The notes under the pieces: model-generated
The model's database searches: none
What the model saw: the letters and a program-made list of their open reading frames with translations, nothing else
Told to the model about the DNA's origin: nothing
Assembly (NCBI GenBank): GCA_035526665.1
Contig: DATLBY010000451.1
Span: 1 to 7,945 of the forward strand
Origin: DATLBY01 sp035526665
GTDB lineage: Bacteria; Acidobacteriota; Terriglobia; Bryobacterales; Bryobacteraceae
Length of the DNA stretch: 7,945 nt
Direction of reading: 5' to 3'
Position numbers and translations under genes: made by a program
Shown: positions 7,501-7,945 of the stretch, piece by piece
Position numbering within the stretch: position 1 is the stretch's first letter
Layout of the letters: each line of letters begins with the position of its first letter

Positions 7501-7945
7501 GTGGTCGCCAGCGGTTTATGGGAATTGCCCATAGGTCATGGCAAGCGGTTGCTGGGCACGGGTACTGCGGCAACGGTATTCGGCGGCTGGCAGGTTCAGG
7601 CCATTTATCAATATCAGAGCGGACCGGCGCTGGGCTTCGGCAACTCCATTTTCCGCGGCAACCTGAAGGATATCCCGCTCTCGAGTAGTGAACGATCCGT
7701 GGATCGCTGGTTCAACGTAGATGCGGGCTTCGAGCGCACGCCGGCCAGGCAATTAGGCGCCAACATTCGGACTATGCCCTCCCGGTTCTCCGGAATCCGT
7801 GGAGACGGTATCGACAACTGGGACATCTCGGCGTTCAAGAATACGCAGCTGCGCGAGAACCTCAGGCTGCAGTTTCGGACGGAGTTCATCAACGCATTCA
7901 ATCATGCGCAGTTCGCTCTCCCGAATACGACGCCGACCTCCTCGG
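4585..7945 (+). CDS. Oar-like TonB-dependent outer-membrane receptor with N-terminal carboxypeptidase-regulatory-like domain (C-terminus beyond window)
   Basis: The frame is open for 1120 codons to the right edge. A signal peptide (MIRLLLFGLALVASAYA, cleavage after residue 17 at an AYA|QD site) precedes a carboxypeptidase-regulatory-like beta-sandwich (about 24-106; GTVTDSAGAVVPGAAV, then NENGEYLVPFLLPGTYTV). A plug domain follows (about 120-245), including ELPL (139-142), FTMDGAP (189-195) and INVSVKSGTNQLHG (233-246). The remainder is a large beta-barrel with family landmarks: PKLYDGRNKTFW (292-303), WQDDWRIS (631-638), NPYVQRWQLSVQRQL (812-826), EVGYVGNRG (833-841), GGWQVQAIYQYQSG (1000-1013) and EFINAFNHAQF (1100-1110). 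That last motif normally lies about 35-50 residues before the C-terminus in this family, so only a small part is missing. It should sit in the outer membrane and use TonB-ExbBD energy. The ligand is unknown; such receptors are often assigned to oligosaccharide or peptide uptake or to surface-protein handling. No obvious TonB box is seen after the signal peptide. Confidence 0.9.
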   Translation, partial: MIRLLLFGLALVASAYAQDTRGQILGTVTDSAGAVVPGAAVRVVNVNSGVESSAVTNENGEYLVPFLLPGTYTVRVEHTGFKRMEQRNVEIRVSERIPVNARLELGQVSEIVNVSANATLLETSSASMGQVIDSRRIAELPLKDGNPIMLAQLAPGVTNLSTGGWSRPFDVGSPSAISTDGTRTGNTEFTMDGAPNNQRAAVAYIPPADVVQEFRISTANFDAAQGFGTGASINVSVKSGTNQLHGTAYHFLQNPVLNANRFFSNRAGQEKPIIKLNRWGTSGTGPVVLPKLYDGRNKTFWTYVYEGIYSADPRGTVTTAVPTATQRQGDFSALLELGPQYQIYDPATIAPAGNGRYSRQPFPGNIIPASRIDPVARKIAEFWSPANLPGTRDGNNNWTTPGPEWDKFHSHLFRVDQTFSEKHRIFVRGDRNDRQQQYDVRFNQAVGANFERRNRGGVIDDVYVVNSSMVLNSRYGYNRFIEGNTPVNQDFDLAALGFSTGFVNSIRGAAADGLKFPNIRVTGYGELGNHSKSLRTNDTHEASFNVTHLVRAHSLRYGYTFRVWRENNFSLGQSSGRIDFGSDWTRGPLDNSPVAPLGQGLASFLLGLPTAGQIDRNDSYAMQNMAHGLFWQDDWRISRRLTLSLGLRYELETAPTERYNRSVMGFDATTPNPIQQAVRANYALNPIPQIAPANFNVLGGLTFAGTPRELWNSDKNNFMPRFGFSYQFRENTVVRGGYGVYNELIGTSRQQVIQSGFSSATALVPSTDNGQSFIGRLANPFPQGIDRGSGAAGGLSTFAGQNISFFNPRLFNPYVQRWQLSVQRQLASDLVLEVGYVGNRGSNIRTTRQLNPVPAQYFSTSPERDQAAIDFQSANVANPFYPLLPRTNLSSTTVARTQLLRPFPQFTSVTMQDNNGYSWYHSMQSRVEKRFSHDYTVNVSWTWSKFMEATGYLNDFDPLPERVISDQDRTHRVVASGLWELPIGHGKRLLGTGTAATVFGGWQVQAIYQYQSGPALGFGNSIFRGNLKDIPLSSSERSVDRWFNVDAGFERTPARQLGANIRTMPSRFSGIRGDGIDNWDISAFKNTQLRENLRLQFRTEFINAFNHAQFALPNTTPTSS

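Overview
The window looks like chromosomal DNA of a high-GC environmental bacterium, most likely an Acidobacteriota member of the Bryobacter/Solibacter type. That placement is an inference from gene content. It rests on a very long Oar-like TonB-dependent receptor with an N-terminal carboxypeptidase-regulatory-like domain, stand-alone MacB/FtsX-type permeases in tandem, and a PQQ-repeat propeller protein that opens with a GDPQRSGWQQ-type motif. All three are typical of those genomes. No marker gene is present to prove it.

Layout. Four genes read leftward (minus strand) from about 4405 to the left edge. In transcription order they are a MacA/HlyD-type periplasmic adaptor (3200-4405), a first MacB-like permease (1929-3188), a second MacB-like permease (676-1932, overlapping the first by 4 bp), and, after a 70-bp gap, the N-terminal 201 residues of an exported PQQ-type beta-propeller protein (1-605, cut by the window edge). 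One gene reads rightward from 4585 to the right edge. It is an Oar-like TonB-dependent receptor with 1120 residues visible and only a short C-terminus probably missing. A 179-bp divergent intergenic region (4406-4584) separates the two arms and must hold the promoters of both.

How the genes work together. The adaptor and the two permeases are most simply parts of one tripartite ABC export machine of the MacAB type. Neither permease carries an ATP-binding domain and no ATPase gene lies among them, so the ATPase must be encoded elsewhere. The outer-membrane receptor is divergently transcribed. Its substrate and any link to the exporter cannot be read from the sequence. The PQQ-type protein may be a read-through member of the leftward transcript or an independent gene.

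The window is densely coding: only 606-675, 3189-3199 and 4406-4584 are non-coding. I saw no RNA gene, CRISPR array, insertion sequence, integrase or attachment site. I found no convincing evidence of a new biological system. The most notable points are the ATPase-less tandem permeases with a shared motif and the divergent pairing with an Oar-like receptor.
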